Assembly: GCA_947493285.1 (NCBI GenBank)
Contig: CANLQH010000003.1
Location: forward strand, 124,001-188,000
Direction of reading: 5' to 3'
DNA: 64,000 nucleotides
DNA from: an uncultured Tenacibaculum sp.
GTDB lineage: Bacteria > Bacteroidota > Bacteroidia > Flavobacteriales > Flavobacteriaceae
Positions within the stretch are counted from its first letter, which is position 1. Each line of letters opens with the position of its first letter. Under the pieces are notes generated by a model that was given only the letters and a program-made list of their open reading frames with translations, searched no databases and was not told the DNA's origin. Shown in pieces: positions 53,231 to 62,707 of this stretch. Made by a program: the position numbers and the translations under genes.

Positions 53231-53769
53231 AAAATATAAGAGTTATGCTAATTATGACATTATTTAGTTTTTTAGGAAATGCACAAACAGTTGCTCCAAA
53301 TGAATTATTGTTCAATATTAAGGTAAATACTATTAAAGGAGAAGAGTTAAAATTAGAACAATACAAAGGGAAGAAAATTCTATTTGTAAATGTGGCATCT
53401 AAATGTGGTTTTACAAATCAATATGATGGTTTACAAGAGTTGTATTCAAAGTACAAAGATAAATTAGTAGTGATAGGATTGCCCTGTAATCAATTTGGTG
53501 CCCAAGAATCAGGATCAGAGCAAGAAATACAATCGTTTTGTAGAATGAATTATGGAGTAGATTTTCCTATGACTGAAAAAATTGATGTCAAAGGAGCAAA
53601 ACAACATCCAGTGTATCAATGGTTGACTCAAAAAGAGAAAAATGGTAAAATGAATTCTTCTGTAAAATGGAATTTCCAAAAGTATTTGGTAGATGAGGAA
53701 GGAAGATTAATAGATGTGTTTTACTCTGTAACTAAGCCTATGAGTAAGAAAATTACCAAGCTTTTATAA
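53227..53769 (+). CDS. Exported glutathione peroxidase-family thiol peroxidase
   Basis: The 180-residue protein has a signal peptide (cut near GNAQ, residue 20) and a GPx fold with the peroxidatic cysteine C60 in NVASKCGFTNQY, the glutamine of LPCNQFGAQE and the tryptophan of KWNFQKYLVD, the known catalytic tetrad. The C of LPCNQF could be the resolving residue. It should reduce peroxides in the periplasm, probably with thioredoxin-type partners. Its place in the pigment and photolyase operon fits photo-oxidative defence. Confidence 0.92.
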   Translation: MKNIRVMLIMTLFSFLGNAQTVAPNELLFNIKVNTIKGEELKLEQYKGKKILFVNVASKCGFTNQYDGLQELYSKYKDKLVVIGLPCNQFGAQESGSEQEIQSFCRMNYGVDFPMTEKIDVKGAKQHPVYQWLTQKEKNGKMNSSVKWNFQKYLVDEEGRLIDVFYSVTKPMSKKITKLL

Positions 53770-53770
53770 A

Positions 53771-54256
53771 ATGATTTCGTTTCACAAACATTCTGGAATT
53801 TATACACTTTCTGCCTCACAAGAATTAAAAGTTTCTGTAGAAAATACTTGGGATTTCTTTAGTTTGCCAGAGAATTTGCAAAAAATAACACCACAACATA
53901 TGGGCTTTCAAATTACTTCTCCTATTGAAAGTAAGGCCTATGCTGGACAGATTATTAGTTACAAAGTCGGAATTTTACCAGGTGTAAAATCTAATTGGGT
54001 AACAGAAATAACCCAAGTCAAAGAACAGGAGTTTTTTATAGATGAACAACGATTTGGACCTTACAGCATGTGGCATCATGAACATTGGTTTGAAAAATTA
54101 CCCAATGGAAATACACTAATGAAGGATAAGATTTCGTATAAAATACCTTATGGAGTTTTAGGACATTTAGCACAACGTATATTTATAAAGAAACAGTTAA
54201 CGGAGATATTTGAGTATAGGTTTCAAATGTTAGAAAAGCTATTTAATGAAAGATAA
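53771..54256 (+). CDS. SRPBCC-family (START-like) ligand-binding protein
   Basis: The 161-residue protein has the helix-grip pattern of SRPBCC proteins: SVENTWDFFSLPENLQKITPQHMGF, then beta strands with KVGILPGVKSNWVTEITQV, GPYSMWHHEHWFEKLPNGNTLMKDKISYKIPYG and a long C-terminal helix. These bind hydrophobic ligands; similar genes sit beside photolyases in other bacteria. Ligand unknown. It overlaps the photolyase start by 11 bases and starts 1 base after the peroxidase. Confidence 0.85.
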   Translation: MISFHKHSGIYTLSASQELKVSVENTWDFFSLPENLQKITPQHMGFQITSPIESKAYAGQIISYKVGILPGVKSNWVTEITQVKEQEFFIDEQRFGPYSMWHHEHWFEKLPNGNTLMKDKISYKIPYGVLGHLAQRIFIKKQLTEIFEYRFQMLEKLFNER

Positions 54257-55532
54257 AGTTGCCATTTTTTGGTTCCGAAGAGATCTGCGATTATATGATA
54301 ACAAAGGATTGTCTAAAGCCTTGAAATCTGGTTATAAGGTACTACCCATATTTATCTTTGATGAGGAGATTATAGATGCGCTACCAAAAGATGATGCACG
54401 AGTAAACTTTATTTATAATTCTTTAAAGGAAATAGATGAAAAATTGAAAGAATTTAGATCATCATTGCTTGTTTTAAACGGAAAACCTTATGAGGTGTGG
54501 CAAGAACTTATTGAAGCATATGAAATAGTTGAGGTATATAGTAATCATGACTATGAGCCTTATGCCATTCAAAGAGATACACAAATACAATCTTTGTTAA
54601 TGTCAAAAGGAATAGAATTTCATTCCTTTAAAGATCAGGTGATTTTTGAGAAAGATGAGGTGGTGAAAAATGACGGAACTCCTTATACTTTATACACGCC
54701 TTATAAAAACAAATGGTTGCAAACTTTTTCAAAAGAAAAAGACACACAGGAATATGAGATTGATTTCCCCAACTTTTTAAAAGAGAAGGTAAATTTTCCT
54801 GCATTAAATTTTATTGGTTTTGAGGAAAATGTAATCAAAGTCAAACCCTATAGTTTTTCTCAAATAAGCACTTATGATGTAACAAGAGACTTTCCTGCAA
54901 AAAATACGACTTCTTATATTTCGCCACACTTGCGCTTTGGAACCGTTAGTGTGCGAGAGATGGTAAAGAAAGCACTTGATTTAAATAAAGTTTTTTTGAG
55001 TGAATTGATTTGGAGAGAGTTTTTTATGCAGATTTTATATCATTTTCCTAAAGTGGTTAATGAGAATTTTAAATCGAAGTATGATGCTATTCCTTGGAGA
55101 AATAATATAGAAGAATTTGAAAAATGGTGTAAAGGAGAAACTGGTTACCCAATGGTAGATGCTGGTATGCGAGAATTGAATGCGACGGGGTATATGCATA
55201 ACAGAGTTCGTATGATTACCGCAGGTTTTTTATGCAAACACTTACTCATTGATTGGCGTTGGGGAGAAGCGTATTTTGCTGAAAAATTATTAGACTATGA
55301 ATTAGCTTCTAATAACGGGAATTGGCAATGGTCTGCTGGCACAGGATGTGATGCAGCGCCCTATTTTAGAGTATTCAATCCGACAGAACAACTTAAAAAG
55401 TTTGACAAAGACTTACAGTATGTAAAAACATGGGTAAAAGACTTTGAAGAATTAAGCTATCCACAACCAATGGTAGATCATAAATTGGCAAGAGAAAGAG
55501 CTATTAATACCTATAAAGAAGTTTTAAAATAA
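54246..55532 (+). CDS. phrB: Deoxyribodipyrimidine photolyase (cryptochrome/photolyase family)
   Basis: The 428-residue flavoprotein has the N-terminal antenna domain (VAIFWFRRDLRLYDN near residues 5-19) and the helical FAD domain with the catalytic stretch TGYPMVDAGMRELNATGYMHNRVRM and ASNNGNWQWSAGTGCDAAPYFRVFNP, both typical of class I CPD photolyases. It uses blue/near-UV light to split cyclobutane dimers. It is the last gene of the putative light-response operon and is followed by a strong terminator. A cryptochrome-like role cannot be fully excluded. Confidence 0.94.
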   Translation: MKDKVAIFWFRRDLRLYDNKGLSKALKSGYKVLPIFIFDEEIIDALPKDDARVNFIYNSLKEIDEKLKEFRSSLLVLNGKPYEVWQELIEAYEIVEVYSNHDYEPYAIQRDTQIQSLLMSKGIEFHSFKDQVIFEKDEVVKNDGTPYTLYTPYKNKWLQTFSKEKDTQEYEIDFPNFLKEKVNFPALNFIGFEENVIKVKPYSFSQISTYDVTRDFPAKNTTSYISPHLRFGTVSVREMVKKALDLNKVFLSELIWREFFMQILYHFPKVVNENFKSKYDAIPWRNNIEEFEKWCKGETGYPMVDAGMRELNATGYMHNRVRMITAGFLCKHLLIDWRWGEAYFAEKLLDYELASNNGNWQWSAGTGCDAAPYFRVFNPTEQLKKFDKDLQYVKTWVKDFEELSYPQPMVDHKLARERAINTYKEVLK

Positions 55533-55559
55533 AAAGGCTCAGTTTAACTGAGCCTTTTT
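55531..55559. terminator. Bidirectional terminator between phrB and alaS
   Basis: Perfect 14-base arms AAAAAGGCTCAGTT and AACTGAGCCTTTTT with one central base form a hairpin with T runs on both strands between convergent genes. Confidence 0.93.
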
Positions 55560-55577
55560 ATTTTAAACATGTAGTAA

Positions 55578-58193
55578 TTACACTATATATTCTTTAGCTT
55601 TATCTAAAACCTTTGGTAAACCACCTGGGTTTTTACCACCTGCAGTTGCAAAGAAGTTTTGTCCGCCGCCGCCGCCGTGGATGTATTTTCCTAATTCGCG
55701 TACTACTTTACCAGCATCATATCCACGTTCATTAGCTAGTTCTTTAGAAATATAGCAAGTTAACATTGCTTTTTCTGGTGAAGCAGAAGTAGCCATTAAA
55801 ATGAATAAATTTTTAATTTCTCCACCTAATTCAAACATTAAGTTTTTAATACTATTTTGATCTAAATCAACTTTTATTGCTAAAAACTGAACTCCGTTAA
55901 TTTCTTGTAGCTGATTTTTAAGATCTCCCTTCATATTCTTAGCCTTATCTTTTAAAAGCTGCTCTATTTGCTTTTTTAAAGAAGCATTTTCATCTTGTAA
56001 GTTGCTTACAGATTTTGCAACATCTTTAGGGTTTTTTAATAACTGTTTTACTGATGTGTAATTTTTCTCAACATCTTCGAAGTAATCACCAACAGCTACG
56101 TTTGTGATCGCTTCTATACGACGAATACCAGCAGCAACAGCTCCTTCAGATTTTATTTTAAAATACCAAATGTCACCAGTTTGTTGTACGTGAGTTCCAC
56201 CACATAATTCCATAGATTGTCCAAACTTAATTGCACGTACACTATCTCCGTATTTTTCACCAAATAAAGCCATTGCTCCTTCATCAATAGCTTGTTGCAT
56301 TGGTATGTTTCTTCTTTCAATTAAAGGAAGGTTTTCACGAATACGAGCGTTTACAAATTCTTCAATTTCTTGTAGTTGATCTTTGTCTACTTTTGAGAAA
56401 TGAGAAAAATCGAAACGTAAATAATCTGGACTTACTAATGATCCTTTTTGCTCTACATGTGTTCCTAAAATAGTTCTTAAAGCTTGGTGTAATAAGTGTG
56501 TTGCAGTATGATTACTTGCCGATAAATTTCTGAACTCACTATTTACAACAGCTTTAAACGTTTCGTTTAAGTTTTTAGGAAGGTTTTTTGTGAAATGAAT
56601 AATCACATTATTTTCTTTCTTAGTGTCAATTACATAAATTACATCACCATTAGGAAATTCAATATATCCTTTATCACCAACTTGTCCACCACCTTCTGGG
56701 TAGAATGGTGTCATATTGAATACCAATTGGAATTGATCTCCATCTTTTTTTGTAGTTACTTTTCTGTAACGAGTTAATTTTACATTAACTTCTAAAGTGT
56801 CGTAACCAACAAACTCTTCTGTTTCATCTTCTATTAAAGTAACCCAATCACCAGTTTCGCTTGCTGATGCAGCACGAGAACGGTCTTTTTGAGCTTTCAT
56901 TCCAGCATTAAATTCATCTTCATTAATTTCATAACCTTTTTCTCGAGCAATTAACTGTGTTAAATCTAAAGGAAAGCCATAAGTATCGTATAATTCGAAA
57001 GCCTTTTTTCCAGAGACAGTATTACCATCGGTAGTTTCGATTACTCTATCTAATAATAATAATCCTTGATCTAAAGTTCTTAAAAAAGAAGCTTCTTCTT
57101 CTTTAATTACATTATGTACAAGAGTGTCTTGTTTTTTAATTTCAGGGAATGCATCTCCCATCTGATGTGCAAGCGTTTCAGCTAACTTATAAATAAATGG
57201 TTCTTTTTTGTTTAAGAACGTAAATCCGTAACGAATAGCACGACGCAATATTCTACGAATTACATAACCAGCACCATTATTACTTGGTAATTGACCATCT
57301 GCAATTGCAAAAGCAACTGCACGAACGTGATCTGCAATTACACGAATCGCGATATCTACTTTTTCGTCTTTTCCATATTCAATTCCTGTAATGGTTTCAA
57401 TCTCTCTAATTAATGGAGTAAAAACATCTGTATCGTAATTAGATTGAACACCTTGTAAAACCATACATAAACGCTCAAATCCCATACCTGTATCGATATG
57501 TTTAGAAGGTAAGTCTTCTAAAGAACCATTCGCTTTACGGTTGAATTGCATGAAAACTAAATTCCATACTTCTACAACTTGAGGATGATCTTCGTTTACT
57601 AAAGATTTTCCGTCAACTTTTGCTTTTTCTTCTGCAGAACGGATATCAACATGAATTTCTGAACATGGACCACAGGGACCTTGTTCTCCCATTTCCCAGA
57701 AGTTATCTTTTTTATTTCCCATTAAAATACGATCTTCAGAAATGTATTGTTTCCATAAGTCGTATGCTTCTTGGTCCATTTTTGTTCCGTCTTCTTCGTC
57801 TCCTTCAAAAACAGTAACGTATAAAATGTCTTTATCTATCTTGTAAACTTCGGTTAATAATTCCCAAGCCCAAGCAATAGCTTCTTTCTTAAAATAATCA
57901 CCAAAGCTCCAGTTTCCTAACATTTCAAACATGGTATGGTGATAGGTGTCGTAGCCAACTTCTTCTAAGTCGTTGTGCTTACCAGAAACACGTAAACATT
58001 TTTGAGAGTCAGAAATACGATTGTTTTTTGGTGCGGCATTTCCTAAGAAAAATTCTTTAAACGGCGCCATACCAGAGTTAGTAAACATTAAAGTAGGGTC
58101 GTTCTTTAACACCATTGGTGCAGAAGGAACGATATCGTGTTGTTTTGATTTAAAAAAATCTAAAAACTTAGCTCTAATTTCTTGAGATTTCAT
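55578..58193 (-). CDS. alaS: Alanyl-tRNA synthetase
   Basis: The 871-residue class II synthetase has the catalytic domain starting [28 protein letters not shown], the editing domain with the zinc-type [11 protein letters not shown] and [10 protein letters not shown] motifs, and the C-terminal oligomerisation domain ending in [17 protein letters not shown]. It charges tRNA-Ala and clears mischarged Ser or Gly. Length is normal for the family. It is transcribed alone, divergent from the M23 peptidase. Confidence 0.97.
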   Translation of the reverse strand: MKSQEIRAKFLDFFKSKQHDIVPSAPMVLKNDPTLMFTNSGMAPFKEFFLGNAAPKNNRISDSQKCLRVSGKHNDLEEVGYDTYHHTMFEMLGNWSFGDYFKKEAIAWAWELLTEVYKIDKDILYVTVFEGDEEDGTKMDQEAYDLWKQYISEDRILMGNKKDNFWEMGEQGPCGPCSEIHVDIRSAEEKAKVDGKSLVNEDHPQVVEVWNLVFMQFNRKANGSLEDLPSKHIDTGMGFERLCMVLQGVQSNYDTDVFTPLIREIETITGIEYGKDEKVDIAIRVIADHVRAVAFAIADGQLPSNNGAGYVIRRILRRAIRYGFTFLNKKEPFIYKLAETLAHQMGDAFPEIKKQDTLVHNVIKEEEASFLRTLDQGLLLLDRVIETTDGNTVSGKKAFELYDTYGFPLDLTQLIAREKGYEINEDEFNAGMKAQKDRSRAASASETGDWVTLIEDETEEFVGYDTLEVNVKLTRYRKVTTKKDGDQFQLVFNMTPFYPEGGGQVGDKGYIEFPNGDVIYVIDTKKENNVIIHFTKNLPKNLNETFKAVVNSEFRNLSASNHTATHLLHQALRTILGTHVEQKGSLVSPDYLRFDFSHFSKVDKDQLQEIEEFVNARIRENLPLIERRNIPMQQAIDEGAMALFGEKYGDSVRAIKFGQSMELCGGTHVQQTGDIWYFKIKSEGAVAAGIRRIEAITNVAVGDYFEDVEKNYTSVKQLLKNPKDVAKSVSNLQDENASLKKQIEQLLKDKAKNMKGDLKNQLQEINGVQFLAIKVDLDQNSIKNLMFELGGEIKNLFILMATSASPEKAMLTCYISKELANERGYDAGKVVRELGKYIHGGGGGQNFFATAGGKNPGGLPKVLDKAKEYIV

Positions 58194-58344
58194 ACCTCTA
58201 GTATCTTGATTTCTGTTAAAATATCATTAAAAAACTACTTGTAAAAAGAAGTTTTAAAACATTTTGTAAATTTGTGAGTTTCCAAACAATAACCTCTTTT
58301 GAGGTAGCTCGTTTAAAGAGCACAAAAATAGTATAATTAGTATT

Positions 58345-59313
58345 ATGGCGAAAGTAAAATATTATTACGACCCAGAGACGCTGTCTTACCGAAAAATAGA
58401 AGCTAAAAAAAGCGAAACTCTTAAAAAAAGTGTTTTATGGGTTTTAGGAGCAATGTTAATAGCTTTCTTTGGTTTTATTGGGTTTAGTCAGTTTTTAATG
58501 TCTCCAAAAGAGCGTACTCAAAAAAGAGAATTAGAAAACTTACAATTACATTATGAGTTACTTTCTAAAAAAATGGAAGAGAGTTCTAATATTTTAACAG
58601 AACTACAAGAAAGAGATAATAATATTTATAGAACTTATTTTGAAGCTAGTCCGATACCAGAAGAGCAAAGAAAAGCAGGTTTTGGAGGAGTAAATAGATA
58701 CAAGCATTTAGATGGTTTTGATAATAGTGAAATGGTGAAAAACGTGACCAAAGAGATTGATATATTGTCTAAACAAATGGTAGTGCAATCAAAATCGTTA
58801 GATGAAATTGTAAATCTTGCAAAAGAAAAAGAAAAAATGTTGTCGTCAATTCCTGCAATTCAACCAGTGAAAAATCAAGATTTAAAAAGAATGGCTTCTG
58901 GGTATGGAATGCGAATGCATCCTATTTTAAAATCATGGAAAATGCATTATGGAATGGATTTCACAGCTCCAACAGGTACACCAATTTTTGCTTCTGGTAA
59001 TGGAACAATTAAAAAAGCACACCGTAGCTCTACTTTTGGTAAAGTAGTTTATATAGATCATGGATATGGTTATGAAACTATTTATGCGCATATGAGTAAA
59101 ATAGTTGCTAAAAGAGGGCAGAAAGTGAAGCGTGGAGATTTAATAGGTTATGTTGGTAACACAGGTCGTTCTGCGGCACCACATTTACATTATGAAGTAC
59201 ATAAAAATGGTAGGAAAGTAAATCCGATTTACTATTATTATGGAGATTTAACTCCAGAAGAATTTGTAGCTATGCAAAAAGCTTCACAACAAAAAGGGCA
59301 ATCGTATGATTAA
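58345..59313 (+). CDS. M23 family peptidase with N-terminal membrane anchor and coiled coil
   Basis: The 322-residue protein has a basic cytoplasmic start, one membrane helix (about 29-50), a coiled coil (about 55-85 and 125-160) and a C-terminal LytM/M23 domain (about 185-300) with the zinc residues of MHYGMDF and HLHYEVH. It is expected to cut peptidoglycan cross-links or regulate such enzymes. A TAAATTTG box lies at 58267-58274. It is followed after 18 bases by a small MerR gene, as often seen in flavobacteria. Confidence 0.92.
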   Translation: MAKVKYYYDPETLSYRKIEAKKSETLKKSVLWVLGAMLIAFFGFIGFSQFLMSPKERTQKRELENLQLHYELLSKKMEESSNILTELQERDNNIYRTYFEASPIPEEQRKAGFGGVNRYKHLDGFDNSEMVKNVTKEIDILSKQMVVQSKSLDEIVNLAKEKEKMLSSIPAIQPVKNQDLKRMASGYGMRMHPILKSWKMHYGMDFTAPTGTPIFASGNGTIKKAHRSSTFGKVVYIDHGYGYETIYAHMSKIVAKRGQKVKRGDLIGYVGNTGRSAAPHLHYEVHKNGRKVNPIYYYYGDLTPEEFVAMQKASQQKGQSYD

Positions 59314-59331
59314 TTAATAGTGCTATGAAGA

Positions 59332-59661
59332 ATGTATATAGAATTACCTGAAAAAAGATATTATAAAATTGGAGAAGTAGCTAAAGCATTTGGAGCTAAT
59401 ACTTCTCTAATTCGTTTTTGGGCGAATGAGTTCGATATTATAAATCCCAAGAAAAATGCAAAAGGTAATCGTTTGTTTACCAAAGAAGATGTTGATAATT
59501 TTAGATTGATATATAACCTTGTAAAAGAAAGAGGGTTTACTTTAGAAGGAGCAAAGCAAAAGCTAAAGAAAAACCCAAACAAAGTTATTAGTAATCACGA
59601 AATTATTAGTAGATTAGAAAAAGTAAAATCTGAATTAAAAAAAATCAAAAATCAATTATAA
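59332..59661 (+). CDS. Small MerR-family transcriptional regulator
   Basis: The 109-residue protein has a MerR winged helix (about 9-75; KRYYKIGEVAKAFGANTSLIRFWANEF, then NRLFTKEDVDNFRLIYNLV) and a short coiled coil (about 85-109) with no effector domain. It may dimerise as a constitutive regulator. It sits between the M23 peptidase and the lemA gene on the same strand with gaps of 18 bases, so it is probably in their operon. The target and signal are unknown. Confidence 0.9.
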   Translation: MYIELPEKRYYKIGEVAKAFGANTSLIRFWANEFDIINPKKNAKGNRLFTKEDVDNFRLIYNLVKERGFTLEGAKQKLKKNPNKVISNHEIISRLEKVKSELKKIKNQL

Positions 59662-59679
59662 AACAAAAAATCAAAAATT

Positions 59680-60279
59680 ATGAAAAAATTACTTCCTATA
59701 ATTATTCTAGCAATTATTGGGTTTGCTTTATATTCATCGGCAAAAGGATTTTATAATACTACAATCAATTTAGAAGAGAACATAGAAGAAAAATGGTCTA
59801 ATGTAGAGAGTGCTTACCAACGTAGAGCAGATTTAATTCCTAATTTAATGAAAGTAGCTGAACGTTATGCTGAGCACGAACAAGAAACTTTTGTAAAAGT
59901 GATAGAAGCAAGATCTAAAGCTACAAGTATTCAAATAGATCCAAGTAATATCACACCACAACAGTTAGAGCAGTTTAAACAAGCTCAAAGCGGATTAACT
60001 TCTGCATTATCACGTTTATTAGCAGTTTTCGAACGTTATCCAGAGTTAAAAGCGAATGAGAATTATAAGGAAATGATGAACGAATTAGAGCGCACAGAAA
60101 ACCGTATTAAAATTGAACGTGATCGTTTTAATAAAGAAGTTACACCTTATAACAAACATATAAGAGCATTTCCAGGTAATATTTTAGCAGGGATTTTTGG
60201 TTTCGAAAAGAAAGATAGATTTGATGCTGCCGAAGGTGCTGATAAAGCTCCAGATGTTAACGATTATACAAAAAAATAA
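59680..60279 (+). CDS. lemA: LemA family protein
   Basis: The 199-residue protein has an N-terminal membrane helix (about 3-19) and a helical LemA domain with NVESAYQRRADLIPNLMKVAERYAEHEQETF, NENYKEMMNELERTENRIKIERDRFNKEVTPYN and the ending FPGNILAGIFGFEKKDRFDA, all typical. The family is widespread and functionally unclear; it co-occurs with TPM proteins. It overlaps the next gene by one base and sits 18 bases after merR. Confidence 0.93.
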   Translation: MKKLLPIIILAIIGFALYSSAKGFYNTTINLEENIEEKWSNVESAYQRRADLIPNLMKVAERYAEHEQETFVKVIEARSKATSIQIDPSNITPQQLEQFKQAQSGLTSALSRLLAVFERYPELKANENYKEMMNELERTENRIKIERDRFNKEVTPYNKHIRAFPGNILAGIFGFEKKDRFDAAEGADKAPDVNDYTKK

Positions 60280-60716
60280 TGTCGACAGTAGAAGAGTTTT
60301 TAACTTCAAAAGAAGAATTAGAAATTGTTCAAGCAATACGACAAGCTGAACGAAATACTTCTGGTGAAATACGTGTACATATAGAAAAATCTTCAGAGAT
60401 TTCTCATTATAATCGTACACTAGAAGTATTTCGTATGCTTAAAATGTTTAACACTAAACAACAAAACGCTGTTTTAATATATGTAGCCGTACAAGATCAT
60501 AAATTTGTTATTTATGGTGATAAAGGTATAGATGCTGTGGTTTCTACAAACTTTTGGCAAGCTACTAAAAACGTTATGCAGCAACAATTTAAATTAGGAA
60601 ATTTTAAACAAGGAATTATTAACGGAGTTTTAAAAGCAGGAGAAGAATTAAAGACACATTTTCCTTGGCAGATTAATGATGAAGATGAATTGTCTAATGA
60701 AATTTCAAAAGGATAA
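60279..60716 (+). CDS. TPM-domain protein, soluble form
   Basis: The 145-residue protein consists of one TPM (TLP18.3/Psb32/MOLO-1) domain (about 8-125) with EELEIVQAIRQAERNTSGEIRVHIE at the start and VLIYVAVQDHKFVIYGDKGIDAV in the middle. It lacks a signal peptide, membrane helix or glycine tail, unlike the next gene. Function in bacteria is unknown; the plant relative helps repair photosystem II. It overlaps lemA by one base and is 5 bases before the second TPM gene. Confidence 0.88.
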   Translation: MSTVEEFLTSKEELEIVQAIRQAERNTSGEIRVHIEKSSEISHYNRTLEVFRMLKMFNTKQQNAVLIYVAVQDHKFVIYGDKGIDAVVSTNFWQATKNVMQQQFKLGNFKQGIINGVLKAGEELKTHFPWQINDEDELSNEISKG

Positions 60717-60721
60717 TTTTA

Positions 60722-61555
60722 ATGAAGAAAATATTTAAAAACTTTACTAGAATATTTACTGTTACAATTTTATTCTTTGTCTGTAATATATATTCCCAAG
60801 ACGGATTTAAAATTCCTGAAAAACCTGTTCTTAAGGAACAAACAAGCGTTTATGATTATGCAAATGTTTTTTCAGCAAATCAAAAACAACTTTTAGAAAA
60901 TAAGTTAGTAAAGTATTCAGATACAACTTCTACTCAGGTTGTAATTGTGACCGTTAAAACATTAAATGGCGATGATATTTCTTTAGTTGGGGCTAATTGG
61001 GCTCATACTTGGGAAATTGGTCAAGAAGATAAAGATAATGGAGTTTTTATTTTATTAGCTGTTAAAGATCGTAAGATTGATATTTCAACAGGTTATGGAG
61101 TAGAATATTTATTAACAGATTTAATGTCGGAAAGAATTATTAACAGAGTAATGATTCCAGAATTTAAATCAGGTAATTATTTTGCAGGTTTAGATAAAGG
61201 AACAACTGTTATATTTGATGCTTTAGCTGGCGAATATAAAGGCACTCGAAAAGAATCTTCAAAAGGTTTTGATCCTAGTTTTATTATTTTCATAATCATC
61301 ATTATCATATTCTTTATTTTAATTTCTAGAGGCAATAGAGGTAACCGTGGCGGAGGTAGGAGAAATTATAGAAGAACAGATTCAAGAGATATTTTAGAAA
61401 CGATTATTTTAAGTAACGCTGGTCGAGGAGGTTTCGGTAGCGGTGGTTTTGGTGGTGGTTTCGGAGGGTCATCAGGAGGTTTTGGTAGTGGAGGCTTCGG
61501 AGGAGGTTTTGGTGGCGGAGGCTTTGGTGGCGGTGGTGCTTCTGGAGGTTGGTAA
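60722..61555 (+). CDS. TPM-domain membrane protein with glycine-rich tail (YgcG-like)
   Basis: The 277-residue protein has a signal peptide (about 1-25), a periplasmic TPM domain (about 35-165; VYDYANVFSANQKQLLENKL, DNGVFILLAVKDRKIDISTGYGVEYLL), a membrane helix (about 184-202) and a Gly/Phe/Ser repeat tail (about 233-277; GGFGSGGFGGGF-like) that is probably cytoplasmic. This is the YgcG layout. It follows lemA and a soluble TPM gene, forming a LemA-TPM-TPM unit of unknown task in the envelope. Confidence 0.9.
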   Translation: MKKIFKNFTRIFTVTILFFVCNIYSQDGFKIPEKPVLKEQTSVYDYANVFSANQKQLLENKLVKYSDTTSTQVVIVTVKTLNGDDISLVGANWAHTWEIGQEDKDNGVFILLAVKDRKIDISTGYGVEYLLTDLMSERIINRVMIPEFKSGNYFAGLDKGTTVIFDALAGEYKGTRKESSKGFDPSFIIFIIIIIIFFILISRGNRGNRGGGRRNYRRTDSRDILETIILSNAGRGGFGSGGFGGGFGGSSGGFGSGGFGGGFGGGGFGGGGASGGW

Positions 61556-61562
61556 AACTATT

Positions 61563-62411
61563 ATGAAAAAACTATTTTTACTTTTTACTTTTTTATTAAT
61601 AATTAGTTGTCAAAATTTTGGACAGCTAAAACTACTATCTAGTTTACCAGAAACTTTAAACGAAGTTTCAGGAGTAGAAAAAATAAACGATTCTGATTTA
61701 TTATGGATGCTAAATGATAGCGGAAATGAGCCAATTATTTACGGAGTTGATACCAAAGGAAAAATTATACGTGAAATAATTGTTGAAGCAAAAAATAAAG
61801 ATTGGGAAGATATAACTTCTGATAGTGAAGGGAACTTATATATTGGAGATTTTGGGAATAATAATAACAAACGAAAAGATTTAAAAATCCTTAAAATTAA
61901 GTATCAAGATTTATTAACCAAAGATAAAGTTGAGGTTGAGAAAATACGTTTTTCTTATCCATCACAACAAAAGTTTCCGCCAAAAAAGAAAAACCGTTTT
62001 TTCGATGCAGAAAGTATGTTTTATAAAAACGGATTTATATATTTATTTACAAAGAGTAGGGTAAAAGATAAATATGGTAAAACATCATTATATAAGATAC
62101 CTGCAAGCAAAGGTAATTATGTCGCTGAATATATTTCTGAGTATGAATTTTGTAATGATTTACATTGTTGGATAACTGCCGCAGCAATTTCTGAAAATGG
62201 TAAAAAAGTAGCATTGTTAAATCATCAATCAGTACTCGTTTTTACTGATTTTAAAGATGATGATTTTTTTAGTGGAGTTGTAAAAGAATATTCATTTGAT
62301 CATGTTTCTCAAAAAGAAGGGGTTACTTTTAAAAATAATAACACACTATTTATTACAGATGAGAAAGCACATTTAAAAGGAGGTAATTTATATGAGTTTT
62401 CTATAAAATAA
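61563..62411 (+). CDS. Lipoprotein with beta-propeller-like repeats
   Basis: I place the start at the ATG at 61563; the frame is open upstream to a GTG at 61443, but that extension is only the Gly-rich tail of the previous gene read in another frame. The 282-residue protein has a lipobox (IISC, Cys16), then repeats with DWEDITSDSEGNLYIGDFGNNNN, FFDAESMFYKNGFIYLFTKSR and KEGVTFKNNNTLFITDEKA, which look like beta-propeller blades. The function is unknown. It lies 7 bases after the TPM gene. Confidence 0.85.
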   Translation: MKKLFLLFTFLLIISCQNFGQLKLLSSLPETLNEVSGVEKINDSDLLWMLNDSGNEPIIYGVDTKGKIIREIIVEAKNKDWEDITSDSEGNLYIGDFGNNNNKRKDLKILKIKYQDLLTKDKVEVEKIRFSYPSQQKFPPKKKNRFFDAESMFYKNGFIYLFTKSRVKDKYGKTSLYKIPASKGNYVAEYISEYEFCNDLHCWITAAAISENGKKVALLNHQSVLVFTDFKDDDFFSGVVKEYSFDHVSQKEGVTFKNNNTLFITDEKAHLKGGNLYEFSIK

Positions 62412-62413
62412 CT

Positions 62414-62707
62414 ATGGTAAAATATATTCAAACTCTAAGATTCTTTTTACAGTTTTATTACAAGTCATTTTTATATGGAATTGTGTTCTCCTTTCTAATT
62501 ACTTTTTTAACAAACTTTTTTGTCGGATTAGTCTTTTTTATTAGTCTTGGATGGTTGCCATATTTTATATATTCAACTTATTTTAAGCAACAAGAATTTT
62601 ATTATTATTTTAATAAATCCATAACCAAAGCACAATTGTTTTTATTCGTATTTATATTAAATTTTATGATAGGTGTGGTTGCAAAAATGATTTATAATGT
62701 CTGGTAG
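62414..62707 (+). CDS. Small integral membrane protein paired with an ABC ATPase
   Basis: The 97-residue protein has three predicted membrane helices (about 12-38, 40-55 and 72-94) and a polar loop KQQEFYYYFNKSITKAQ between the last two. I recognise no family. Its end overlaps the ABC ATPase start by 11 bases, so they are translationally coupled, and it is the only membrane protein near that ATPase. It may act as its membrane partner even though it is much smaller than a usual permease. Confidence 0.65.
   Translation: MVKYIQTLRFFLQFYYKSFLYGIVFSFLITFLTNFFVGLVFFISLGWLPYFIYSTYFKQQEFYYYFNKSITKAQLFLFVFILNFMIGVVAKMIYNVW

Noticed and set aside
61443..61562. Extended N-terminus of the beta-propeller-like lipoprotein
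   Set aside because: The added 40 residues are the glycine-repeat tract of the previous gene read in another frame; the ATG at 61563 begins a proper lipoprotein signal.
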